A stretch of DNA of 64,000 bases, from the NCBI GenBank assembly GCA_036898135.1, contig CM072511.1, forward strand, positions 49,437,081 through 49,501,080, read 5' to 3'. Position 1 is the first letter of the stretch. The number at the start of each line of letters is the position of its first letter. A program made the translations under genes and the position numbers. Under the pieces are notes generated by a model. The model had not been told where the DNA came from. It worked only from the letters and a program-made list of their open reading frames with translations, and ran no database searches. This DNA is from Oncomelania hupensis. Its lineage: Eukaryota > Mollusca > Gastropoda > Littorinimorpha > Pomatiopsidae. Below, piece after piece: positions 35,482 through 44,739 of the stretch.

Positions 35482-35715
35482 CGCCGTAGCTCAAGTGGTA
35501 GAGCGTTCGCCTGGCACACCGATGACCCAGGTTCGAATCCCGTTGATGGGGAAGGTAAAAGTGGCCATTTTCCCGGTCCGTTTTAGCAGTATGATTGCTC
35601 TGGTGGTTCAGTGTTTATTTAGTCCCTACCTCTTGTTTCCTGGGATGGTTATTCCCGTCTGCCATATCGCCAATGGTGGGTGTAGACGTTAAACTTCAAC
35701 GTTCATTCATTCTAT
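35482..35715 (+). mobile_element. tRNA-derived SINE (SINE-3) with CATT-repeat tail
   Basis: The head GCCGTAGCTCAAGTGGTAG (A box) and GGTTCGAATCCC (B box) resembles a tRNA for about 70 bases, but the 3' acceptor strand does not pair. A body of about 150 bp ends TAAACTTCAACG with CATT repeats. ATCGCC at 35480-35485 and 35714-35719 is a probable short TSD overlapping the head. Confidence 0.8.
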
Positions 35716-35734
35716 CGCCTCACGTCCACGCAAA

Positions 35735-35757
35735 GGGGGGGGGGGGGGGGGGGGGGG
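35735..35757. repeat. Poly-G run of 23
   Basis: Uninterrupted G run just after SINE-3; length may be an assembly approximation. Confidence 0.95.
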
Positions 35758-37420
35758 ACACATACTCTTTCAATGTTTGGGATAACAGTACAACTATCAT
35801 AAACGTTGGTGGAAAAGTGTAGAGTGGATCATGGCACAGTCTTGTCACATCAGTGTAACAAGCAAGAGGACAAAGAAAGGGATGGAGGGTCAGACGACAG
35901 AGGTGGATTTCAATGGCTCTTTGACAAAAGACTCTCAGTTCAGCATGTAGGCCATCAGCCATCTCAAACTTGAGAGGTCGCGGAACTTTTTTTTGTCGAC
36001 GCAGTGAAGCAGGATGGGCCAGCAGTTAGCACGTACGGTCAGAGTTTGGTCTAGGCTACATCAAATACTTTTGACTTCAGAGCAGTCCACAGAAAATTAC
36101 CGAGTAAGCTTATCTTCAAAAACTGTGAGTTAAACAACGTCAAGATCCACTTAAACCGCCCGGCAGTAGTGTCAAGAGTACATGACATAAGAAATGTCAA
36201 AACAGTTGCATTATAGCCACATCTAACACAACGCGTCATCATACTACGAGCCGCTATCCTAGTCATAGTTGACTGAGCCATGTAAATATATGGATTTTAG
36301 GCAACAGTAATTTTCACAAAGCTGTTCAACTTTCTTTTTCATTCATGTCGTCTGTGGTAGTTCAGCTCAGTAACTTGCTCGCCAGCAACTGTCTTACAAG
36401 AAATAAATAAATAAACGAATTGATTAATAAACTTGTCATCCTTTTTTATTCTGTTAAAAGTTATTTAAATATAACAATAAAACGCGCTGATAGCAATAAG
36501 AATTTTTTTTAATTGCATTTCCTTGCATGAGATCGGTTGGTTTGGCGGAAAGTGGCTAGCAATCGTGATAAACCTGCAATAACGATAATTTTTTAAAGTC
36601 TTTCGCCATCAAATTGAAAGCCCTATATTATAGTGATTACTTTTAGACGTTGAAACCCGGGGGTATAGTGCAGAGGCGGACCACGGTCAGAGCATGGATG
36701 GGTGTGGGTGGGGGAGAGGAAAGATTGCAGGTGGAAGAGGGATGGGAGGGGTGGGGGGAGAAATGTGCATCAACACCTTTTATACGCTAATTTCCGGTTT
36801 CCGGGATGGTCAAACTACTGAGCAGCGGCCGTCCAAGAATTGTGAAAAACTGTAATTGTATTTTTGTTGTTTGTATTTTTTTTAAATTTAATTTTATTTA
36901 TTTATTACCCCTTTCTCGTCCGCCCCCGTAGTGGTTTACACATGAGTGCATATCGTTACATATAATACACGATGGGAACAAAAAACAGGCTAGACCTGGA
37001 TCTGGATACCCGTCTGTGATGATAGATGGATGGGTCAGCCGTAAGAGCCATTTCTGAATAATAATTATAACAACTTTGGAAGTGCGTTGCAAATACCCTG
37101 CCGTAAAAGTCGTTGTCAATGCTGTGCGCCCTACATGTTGAGTTTAAAACACTATGTGTGATCGATCTTACAAGGCTGTAATATCTGGTTCAAACATGAC
37201 GGTTTCTACAAAATATTATCTGAGATAAATCTGTGATTGCACACTACGAGTTTTGTTTTGTCTGAAAAAAATCTGGAATGTCAATTATTTATTGTCTCTT
37301 TGTTTCTTTCTTATTTTTATTCGTCTTTCTTCTTCTCTTCTTCTTCTCGTCTCGAATGACCTTTGGTTTTAGCAGACGTTTGTGTGTGTGTGTGCGTGTT
37401 TGTAGGGGTGTGTTTGTGTG
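35758..37420. other. Intergenic, no gene seen
   Basis: No ORF, repeat or RNA gene that I can support; some purine-rich and T-rich patches. Confidence 0.6.
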
Positions 37421-37429
37421 TGTGGCTAG

Positions 37430-37665
37430 GTAGAAACGCCTTTATTCTGACATACACTTGAACCTCTACGTACTTTCTTTTGACGGACCCCGTGGTTTTG
37501 ACGTCAAAACAGTGTTCCGTTAGGGTTGTGTTAGGCTTATGGTTAGGTTAAGGGTTAGGGTTTGAGTTAGAGTTAGGTTAGCTTAAAAAAAAAAGGACAT
37601 GTTTGTAAAAATGTCAAAGTAACGTATGCAGAGTTTCATGAAAGTCATCACAACGGCGTTTCTAC
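37430..37665. mobile_element. Palindromic MITE-like element with telomere-like core, inverted copy (M4)
   Basis: Reverse-complement relative of M3. Begins GTAGAAACGCCTTTATTCTG and ends GGCGTTTCTAC, with GTGGTTTTGACGTCAAAAC and GTTAGGGTTTGAGTTAG-type telomere-like repeats between. Flanking GGCTAG and ACGGTTG, running into TG repeats, also match M3's flanks, so the homology extends beyond the inverted repeats. Confidence 0.8.
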
Positions 37666-37669
37666 ACGG

Positions 37670-37670
<1 letters not shown>

Positions 37671-37717
<47 letters not shown>
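37671..37717. repeat. (TG)n microsatellite followed by TTG repeats
   Basis: About 23 TG units directly beside element M4, then five TTG units. Confidence 0.97.
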
Positions 37718-37718
<1 letters not shown>

Positions 37719-37916
37719 GTTGTTGTTGTTGTTGTATAACGACAGAAATGAGAAACGGAATTTACTTTTTCAGTCAAAATGGGGTAATTTGCTAGTTCCT
37801 CATTTGTCTTGCGTTCCCCATTTGTTTCGAAGTACGCGGGAGTGCTTTTTTAGTGCATGGGAGTGCAGTTGTAGTGCATGAGAGTGTATTAAGTACGAAC
37901 AACTGAACCACCACCT

Positions 37917-38200
37917 CGGATAGCGCAGTGGTTGGAGCACTCGCTACTGTGTCGCAAGTTAAGCACCGTCCAGTGCGGTTAGCACTTGGATGGGTGACCG
38001 CAAAACGTGAAGCGACAAATAACAACGCCCCCAGTTGACTCAACTGTGACTGAGTACATACTCTCTTAAGGGTGGGGAAGGTAAAGCAGCGAGGGAGAGA
38101 GATGGGAATCACCCTCATTACGCTGGCCCAAGATAAGTGTGATCTCCAACATCACGCTCCCCTACGGCCACAAGGCTATGGGACCACCTTTACCTTTACC
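37917..38200 (+). mobile_element. SINE with a chimeric tRNA/5S rRNA-like head (copy 1)
   Basis: The head opens GGATAGCGCAGTGGTTGG, like a tRNA A-box arm, then continues GTTAAGCACCGTC and GGTTAGCACTTGGATGG plus GTGACC, the conserved internal-promoter part of 5S rRNA. A body of about 190 bp follows, ending in CCTTTACCTTTACC. A second copy (56927) is nearly identical over 280 bp, so this is a young family. Confidence 0.85.
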
Positions 38201-38873
38201 TCCTTCCCCTTTTCTCTCTCTCACGCATGCGAGTCGAAAATCAAAAACAATTAACTTAAAAACATAACTCAAAATAGGTTTATTGACAGAAAAAACATTG
38301 GTCTTCATTATATTATTTTACATGATGTAACATTACAATTCTTTCTCAATGTAAATTTATAATATTTACATTTATGTACTAAAAGCAATTCCGAATTCCA
38401 GTCCAAATCATCCGCATATAACTTATAATACCTATATAGAGTCTGCTTACTATCAAATTGTTCGTAAAGATAATAATTAATGTTGCTCTGGATGAATTTT
38501 TGGTAAACATAATAACTGTGTTACTCTGATGCCATGATGGTAGGTTTTACACAACTACCTAGGCTACTAAATCGAGACTCAATTATGAAGGCACTGTAAA
38601 GTTTATTATAGGTGGAGAAGGCAATTCAGATAGAACCGACTTATTTATAGTAAAAACAAAATGCTATGCCATAGAGCGGAACCAAAGTCACTTTGTTTTT
38701 ATTCATAACCGCTGGATAGATTTTGTCACAACAGTACATTGAGAAGCTCATTGAGCTGGTAAAAGTATGCTAAAAAGGGCAATTGCTTTGCATTAGTCCC
38801 AGAGTTGTAACATTAAAAAAACCAATAACAACAGATTCCACAAGATTTGATAGAAAGAAATCTAGCATCGCCA
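38201..38873 (-). other. 3' flank of the large two-exon gene
   Basis: AT-rich. Minus-strand AATAAA motifs occur at 38698-38703, 38602-38607 and 38279-38284, downstream of the stop at 38874. Any could end the transcript; the sequence does not show which is used. Confidence 0.5.
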
Positions 38874-41800
38874 CTACACCTGGATGAGTGACAGCAAATC
38901 ATCCACCACTTTATCTAATTGGTCGAAGGCCTGGGTTACGGTTAGGTCCTTGTCCACAATATCCTCAATGCTGCTAGCCAAGGACATGCTTGAGGCATTG
39001 GGTTTCAAAATATTATTACCTGCATGAGAAGAGCGAACGTTGGAAGGGCCGCATGTGGCCGATTGGCTCTTTCTCGCAGATTGGCCAACAGCAAATTGGG
39101 CTAGTTGGGAGCCTTTCTTCTCTCCAGGTGCACCTTTCTTTGTTCCCGTTGACATGCCCTCAGCTTTGAGCGCCCCCAAAAGAGAAATTATGTCTTTAAA
39201 TGTCACTACCAAACTTGGGTCTCTCTCAGCTGACAGTAACTGTATTCTGTCAAGCCTGGAGAAGGAGTGCTTAGGTTTATCCTTACTAACCAGGGGGTCT
39301 GTAGAGCTGGCATCAGAAAGTTTCGCCGCCACTTGTTCCTTTCTCTCACTGCTCTGCGTCATCAGGTGATGATCGGACCCGTTGCTGTGGGGACATTTCC
39401 TTAGGCGCTGTAGGTCCAGTTTATCCATATTGTCATTTTTAACTCGCCTGGGTTCCTTACGTGACCGGTCTGCGATTTGCGCGGACGTTTGAAGAGTCCG
39501 GTCCAAAACCGACATTTTCTCCTGCAGCTGTGTCAGAGACTGATGCGAAAGCGAGTCTCCACCACAGGCCAGTGAAGATAAAGACGATCCTCCCCCAGCC
39601 TCTGGAGTCACGCTTGCTTCCTGGGCATCCAGCTTTTTTTCAATATGTTCCAGATAACGCATGGCATACTTTCCTAATGTCCTTGTTCTTGTAATGACCT
39701 GCTCTTCGGAAGGGTTACCCGCATTGTGTGCTTCCCATCGTTGTCTTCTTTTAATTATCCGCTCCTCAGAAGACTTGCCTGCACTGGGAGCTTCCCATCG
39801 AGGTTTTCTTAAATCTGCTTCTGTTGATTTGGTTAAGGGGCTCACCTGTACACGCGCTGCTTCTGTTTCACGTTTATATTCTGATTGTTTTGTAGAGACA
39901 TTGCAACTGGGTAATGCTTCTGCCTTGCTGGTCTTTTTGAGATCCTCAACTTTAAATGAATCATCAAATTTCATCCCGCCAGTACGCAACATCAGTACAG
40001 GAGTGTTATCATGGTGATTTCCATCTTTATCCAGTTCCAATTCTTGTGTCATCAACTTGATTCGACGAATCCGTTGCAGCAGCTCTTCTTTGCTAGCAGA
40101 TGGGTCATTAATGAATTGCTTTCCTACGTTCGGTGTCTGCTCTGCCGTGACATCAACAGCACCGGACACAGTATGACTGTACTTTAGTAGTGGTTCATTA
40201 TCTTGCGTGTTATATTCAAACTCTTGTCTTAATTCCATGCTGAAAGGATCCTGCAAAAATTTTTTAACGCCACATTCTTGTTGAGAATTCCTTTTTCTAG
40301 TAGAGTACTGAAGGCTCTGCCTAGCCTTTGTGATTGTGTCTCTGAGATATTTTAGTTTTATATCTTCTACGTTTGGGTATCCAAAAACAGATCGTGGATT
40401 TAAAGATGTGTATCTGGTAGCAGATTGTGATCGTTGACATCTAGGTGGTAAATTCCAGTATCCAGATGAGCTTATATCTCTGGTAGCAGAATGTGAACGT
40501 AGAAAGGTTCTTCTTCTGGGGATTTTCAAACCAGATTGAACTCTCTCTGGTATTGAACGTTTCGCTGCTTCTGTACTTGAGTCCTTAGTAAATGAGGAAT
40601 ATTTCTTTATGCCTGAATGTGTTGCGTCAGATAGAATATGGCAATGATCAGTTGCGGCTGCCTTCGGAACACCTAAAAAAGACTGCTGATTCACGTCTGT
40701 GCATGGATCAACAAGATGCAACCTTCGGGAGGATTCTACACTTGCATCTCTGAAAGGAGTTGAAGCGCGCTCAATACTTGGTCTCCTACTCAGCAATTTA
40801 GGAGAAGGACTACCATTCCGCAATCTAGGAGAAGGACTCCTAATCAGCAATTTAGGGGAATTCTCTGTTGAGACGGAGTACGGGGAAATAATTTGTTTCT
40901 GATTGTAATCTACGCTTGAGTCTCTGGAGAGAGCTGAAATACATTGGCCTCTCTCAATACTTGGGCTCCTCATCAGTAATTTAGGAGAAGGGCTCCCGAT
41001 CAGCAATTTAGGAGAAGGGTTCAGCAATTTAGGAGAATCCTCTCGACTGGAGATGGAGTACGTGGACACCTTTATTTTTGGACTGCATTCTACGCTCGAG
41101 TCTCTGACAGATAATGAACGTTGATAGTCACTAGGGCTAGACTCTCTAGAGGTAAACCTTTCTTTATGTACTGACTCTGCTATCTTCTTCAGTTTATTTA
41201 GCAATTCACCTTCACTAATTGAATCATTCAAAAAGTGTAAATTTTCTGTGCGTGACACCGAGTTTACGCAGTCTCCTTGTTGAGGTGATGCATTGGCTTC
41301 TACTTTCTCAATCATTATGGACATGTCTTCCTTCAGATTTCTAGGTCCTTTGGTTGGTGACGTGGTTACGTTTTTATGCTGAGCTGCATTACCAACATCT
41401 GCCCCAGGTGCACGGTAGGGTCGAAATAGTTCAACTTCTGCAAATATGTCGTCTTCACTATGCACAAGCGTTGCCTCCCTACAGCTGCGTTGATGCAACT
41501 CGTCTTGATTCATGCTCTCATGTTTACTTCGGTAGCGTTCTTTGGTTTGCAACATTGCTTTCTTCAAAAATTCAGAATAATCCTTGCTAAAACCAGATTC
41601 AGTTGAGTCTGACGGTTTAGGGCTGCAGTCTCGCGTTGTCGACACTGAATTTGAATCTGGAGTTACAGTCGTGAATTCGCGAGAATTAGAAGTAGACGTT
41701 GATACCGAAACTTCACTCTTTGCAGAATCGTCAGCAATGATGGCAGCCGTTGAAGTAACGTGGGTCTCCTTTGTGACAGGGCTCGTTTTGCGGGAATGTT

Positions 41801-43472
41801 CTGTTCTTGCCTTTTTAACCGGGATTGGAGTCTGGCAGAGCTCGCGCGAAAGAGAAATGGACGGGGATATAGTAACTTCACTTTTTGAAGAGTCTTCTGT
41901 ACAAGTAATGATCTGATCCTGATTGTTTTCCCACGTACTAATGTCGTACATAGTGTGAGTTTCCCCATCGAGTTTGTTTGTTTCTTGAGAACTCAAGTTA
42001 TTTGATTCTGCTGCAGTAATCTCTTCTAAATATTCTGTTGTGGAAGGTTGTTGGATTTTGTAATCAGATGTGGAAGTTTTGCTTTGGCTGTGCTCGAGTT
42101 TGTCAATCTCGTGCATCTGTAACTTGTCTAATTTACGTGGTTTGGGAACTGGGGGATAACTAGTAGCAGATTGTTCAGACCTTGATGCTGACATGTTAAT
42201 ATATTCAAGCTCACCGGATCCTGAGTGCTTTGATTGCACTACCTTTGGCTTTGGTTGTTGATTAAGAGGTGATGATTGATCATTCTTTAGCCAATGCCGC
42301 CTACCCCGACTGCTCGATTCATACAGACCATTGCCAAAAGACACCTCTCTCATCTCCTGATTTTTCTCTTTTATCTGATCGAGTTTACTGAGAAGTATGT
42401 CAACATCCTCTAGCAAGACATGAACACACGGAGCCGCGTCTTCCGGCTCTAAATCGGAATCAAAGTCATGCTGGGTGCATCCTGAAAAGTCACTGCTGCA
42501 GCAATGCTTATGTCCTAAAGAACAGCTTTGCATATAAGTTTCTTCAGATTCATTGACATTCTCACACATCCCTGTGCGGTTCTTTATAAGTGGGCAGTTG
42601 CTGTTCTCTAGATGCGAACGTTTGAACTGTAGCACGGTACGCCAGAATTCTTGTGCCAGGTGCAATGTATGACAATCATGATAACCTTGCTTGTGCGGTT
42701 CCGGGTCGTTACACAATGTACAATGCTGCAACGCAGTAGATGATGCATCCAAAGAAGCGTGCATGGTCAATAGTTGCTTCTTCCAACTCTCCAACGTGCG
42801 ACGAAAGTTGCATAAGGAAGCCACGCATGAGTGTGGGCATGCTTTGCTCCCAAGCCATTCACTCGCCACTTCCTCTACCGTGTCCCATGCGGTCTTTCGA
42901 TTCCTACCTATTACATTGCGAATGTCATAATCGGCAAACTCTGTTTCGTTTGCCACGTCCTTCGTTGTGAAACCCGCGCTGTTTTTGCGCTTTTGGTTCT
43001 GTTTAAAATCAGGCAGCCACGACCTGAAAGTTGAAGATACCCATTCCGAAAATACGTGAGTTCCTTCCTCGTCAGCACACTGAGCTGAATCACCAGCTTT
43101 ACACTCCTCTCTGCGCTGAGAAAGACCTAATCGATCTCTGGAACGAGCTGGAGAAATAGAATACAATGGAGGTTTAACATTGTTAAATATGGGAGAAGTT
43201 GTTTTCAGTTGACCGCTTAAACCTAAAGAATGGTTACTGCCACTTTTTTGCAGTTCTTTGCTTTCAGTCTGATGGCTTTTCCATGGTTTGTTCTTTGGCC
43301 TTATTCCAGAATCCACCAGCTTTTGGGATTCAGCTTTTTGAGGGCTAGAATGTTCTGAACTAGGCGAAAGGCTTCCCTGTGATGAAGAGCAGTTGGCGGT
43401 CGAAAAAGAATTACAGGAAGTACACGATGAGCAGTCAGCGTGTGGCTCGTCCCATCTTGTTGGCGATGTTGG
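38874..43472 (-). CDS. Very large low-complexity protein, exon B (terminal exon)
   Basis: Encodes the last 1,532 residues of an unrecognised protein. The exon starts after a pyrimidine-rich acceptor (TTTTCTGTTGCCTAG), because a TAG blocks the frame there. It opens P-T-S-P-T-R-W-D-E-P in phase 0, matching the donor of exon A. A Cys/His-rich segment with ACPHSC, CTLCNDPEP and GYHDCHTLH lies at about 42480-42850. A long Ser/Thr-rich, probably disordered region contains SPKLL repeats (40735-41110). Near the C-terminus are paired RWEAPSAGKSSEER and RWEAHNAGNPSEEQ motifs and helical segments, ending AFDQLDKVVDDLLSLIQV. No enzyme domain, signal peptide or membrane segment is visible. The composition suggests a scaffold or cytoskeletal protein, which is inference only. 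A 4.6 kb uninterrupted frame shows it is a real coding exon. Confidence 0.88.
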   Translation of the reverse strand, partial: PTSPTRWDEPHADCSSCTSCNSFSTANCSSSQGSLSPSSEHSSPQKAESQKLVDSGIRPKNKPWKSHQTESKELQKSGSNHSLGLSGQLKTTSPIFNNVKPPLYSISPARSRDRLGLSQRREECKAGDSAQCADEEGTHVFSEWVSSTFRSWLPDFKQNQKRKNSAGFTTKDVANETEFADYDIRNVIGRNRKTAWDTVEEVASEWLGSKACPHSCVASLCNFRRTLESWKKQLLTMHASLDASSTALQHCTLCNDPEPHKQGYHDCHTLHLAQEFWRTVLQFKRSHLENSNCPLIKNRTGMCENVNESEETYMQSCSLGHKHCCSSDFSGCTQHDFDSDLEPEDAAPCVHVLLEDVDILLSKLDQIKEKNQEMREVSFGNGLYESSSRGRRHWLKNDQSSPLNQQPKPKVVQSKHSGSGELEYINMSASRSEQSATSYPPVPKPRKLDKLQMHEIDKLEHSQSKTSTSDYKIQQPSTTEYLEEITAAESNNLSSQETNKLDGETHTMYDISTWENNQDQIITCTEDSSKSEVTISPSISLSRELCQTPIPVKKARTEHSRKTSPVTKETHVTSTAAIIADDSAKSEVSVSTSTSNSREFTTVTPDSNSVSTTRDCSPKPSDSTESGFSKDYSEFLKKAMLQTKERYRSKHESMNQDELHQRSCREATLVHSEDDIFAEVELFRPYRAPGADVGNAAQHKNVTTSPTKGPRNLKEDMSIMIEKVEANASPQQGDCVNSVSRTENLHFLNDSISEGELLNKLKKIAESVHKERFTSRESSPSDYQRSLSVRDSSVECSPKIKVSTYSISSREDSPKLLNPSPKLLIGSPSPKLLMRSPSIERGQCISALSRDSSVDYNQKQIISPYSVSTENSPKLLIRSPSPRLRNGSPSPKLLSRRPSIERASTPFRDASVESSRRLHLVDPCTDVNQQSFLGVPKAAATDHCHILSDATHSGIKKYSSFTKDSSTEAAKRSIPERVQSGLKIPRRRTFLRSHSATRDISSSGYWNLPPRCQRSQSATRYTSLNPRSVFGYPNVEDIKLKYLRDTITKARQSLQYSTRKRNSQQECGVKKFLQDPFSMELRQEFEYNTQDNEPLLKYSHTVSGAVDVTAEQTPNVGKQFINDPSASKEELLQRIRRIKLMTQELELDKDGNHHDNTPVLMLRTGGMKFDDSFKVEDLKKTSKAEALPSCNVSTKQSEYKRETEAARVQVSPLTKSTEADLRKPRWEAPSAGKSSEERIIKRRQRWEAHNAGNPSEEQVITRTRTLGKYAMRYLEHIEKKLDAQEASVTPEAGGGSSLSSLACGGDSLSHQSLTQLQEKMSVLDRTLQTSAQIADRSRKEPRRVKNDNMDKLDLQRLRKCPHSNGSDHHLMTQSSERKEQVAAKLSDASSTDPLVSKDKPKHSFSRLDRIQLLSAERDPSLVVTFKDIISLLGALKAEGMSTGTKKGAPGEKKGSQLAQFAVGQSARKSQSATCGPSNVRSSHAGNNILKPNASSMSLASSIEDIVDKDLTVTQAFDQLDKVVDDLLSLIQV
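40735..41110 (-). repeat. Coding tandem repeat of SPKLL modules
   Basis: Two long units of about 55 residues, each starting D-S-S-V, containing an ENSPKLL or EDSPKLL block, two or three S-P-S-P-K-L-L motifs and R-(S/R)-P-S-I-E-R. A partial third begins D-A-S-V-E. Ser-Pro-rich; possible proline-directed kinase sites (inference). Confidence 0.85.
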
Positions 43473-43810
43473 CTAGGCAACAGAAAACATGTGTAAACGA
43501 TTAACTCCAAAATCGGTTTCTTTGTTTCTTTCTTTAATTGAACATCTTTTTCTTTAAGGGATTTTAGACTTGGTGGTGGGAGAGGGTGAGGGATGGAAGT
43601 GGGGGCGGTAGAGAAATTAGTATCGATTAGCAAGGCATTAAAAACGATATTGTCTGAAGATAGGTTACGGTCAAAGAGCTCTAAGACACTTTAGACCTGC
43701 CTGGATTACACTCTACCTGAGTCACTGTCAGAATTTAGCTCAGAACACGTCCGTTTTCGTCTGTGATACTGGTATTTTCCCACATCCTGTTTTTCCTGGT
43801 AGAGCGAAAG

Positions 43811-44443
43811 TTAGTTATTCATTGCTTACAGGATCCAGCGGACTGCAAAGAGCCGAATCAGGACCACAAAATCAAGACCACAACTTGGCTGAAAGAGGAC
43901 TCACCCCTCATCCGCATAAAAGATCTGCCGAAACAACAACTGAAGGCATTCCACCAGTCGGTCACTTTACAATAAAGACATCCCACGCAGGAGACGCTGA
44001 GGCTATACTCTAATTTATCTAACCCTCGTTTACAAAAACAAAATAGAATACAAAAATCATTATAAAATATCAACAAAACATACATATAAAATGCCTACAT
44101 TGCTCAATAATAACATCATAGGAAGCTTCCGTGACCATTTGGCAGAAAGCGTTCAATATTCCCAAGCTGATCCAACAGACCTCACACACAAATGAGGAGT
44201 TTTGTCCCGGAAGAGTTTTCAAGAAAAAAGGTAGGTGACTGGTCTAGCGAAGAAGAAAATAGTATAATAGATTGATAGAACAGAGCAGGAATGAGAAAGA
44301 ACAACAAAAAAAAAAGACAGCGACAGTGGGAATTTAAAGCTCTAAATTTCCAGAATTTGGGGATACTATTTATACAGAACCCCCCGGCTCCCCCACGAGA
44401 GAGAGAGAGAGAGAGGGGGGGGGGGGTGGAGGGGGGATGAGGG
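43811..44443 (-). mobile_element. R1 element copy E with 13 bp TSD
   Basis: Flanked by GGTAGAGCGAAAG at 43798-43810 and 44444-44456. The body matches R1 from GATCCAGCGGACTGC to the TATA-like 5' end (about 44398). Between that end and the TSD lies a GA/G-rich simple repeat of about 45 bp, either added at insertion or expanded later. It lies in the intron between exons B and A of the large gene. Confidence 0.85.
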
Positions 44444-44571
44444 GGTAGAGCGAAAGAAGTATGCGTGAATGTATGACAGAATACTTGTTGAGGTCGGGGA
44501 TGATGGAGTTTTAAGGTACAGATGTGAGTTCTGGCACTGAATAGAATAGACCAAACGTTTCCCGGCGTGTC

Positions 44572-44634
44572 CCGGTCCTGATTTGGCTCGGAAGAGTCCG
44601 CTGGACCTAAAGCAACAATAAATCAATCAATCAA
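44572..44634 (+). mobile_element. R1 element copy F: 63 bp 5'-truncated insertion with 12 bp TSD
   Basis: Only the R1 3' end is present (CCGGTCCTGATTTGGCTCGG to CTGGACCTAAAGCAAC) plus an AATC-repeat tail. TCCCGGCGTGTC occurs on both sides at 44560-44571 and 44635-44646. Opposite orientation to the other copies. Confidence 0.9.
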
Positions 44635-44739
44635 TCCCGGCGTGTCGTAAGAGGCGACTAACAGAGGTGATGTCAGCATGGCATCACTGGCGAAAGTCTT
44701 CTACACAGAAGTCACCGGCCAGGGCGGTGGAACCTCACG

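Noticed and set aside
35482..35553. Possible functional tRNA gene
   Set aside because: A and B boxes are good, but the acceptor arm does not pair and a SINE body and tail follow.
37950..38002. Possible 5S rRNA gene
   Set aside because: Only the internal promoter half resembles 5S; the rest is SINE body and the same unit occurs at 56927.
39040..39369. Forward ORFs opposite the giant gene (39040-39369, 39661-40017, 41584-41916, 51089-51586)
   Set aside because: Antisense shadows of long Ser/Glu-rich coding sequence; no independent support.
42691..43034. Short forward ORFs opposite the Cys/His module
   Set aside because: Shadows of the minus-strand coding exon.
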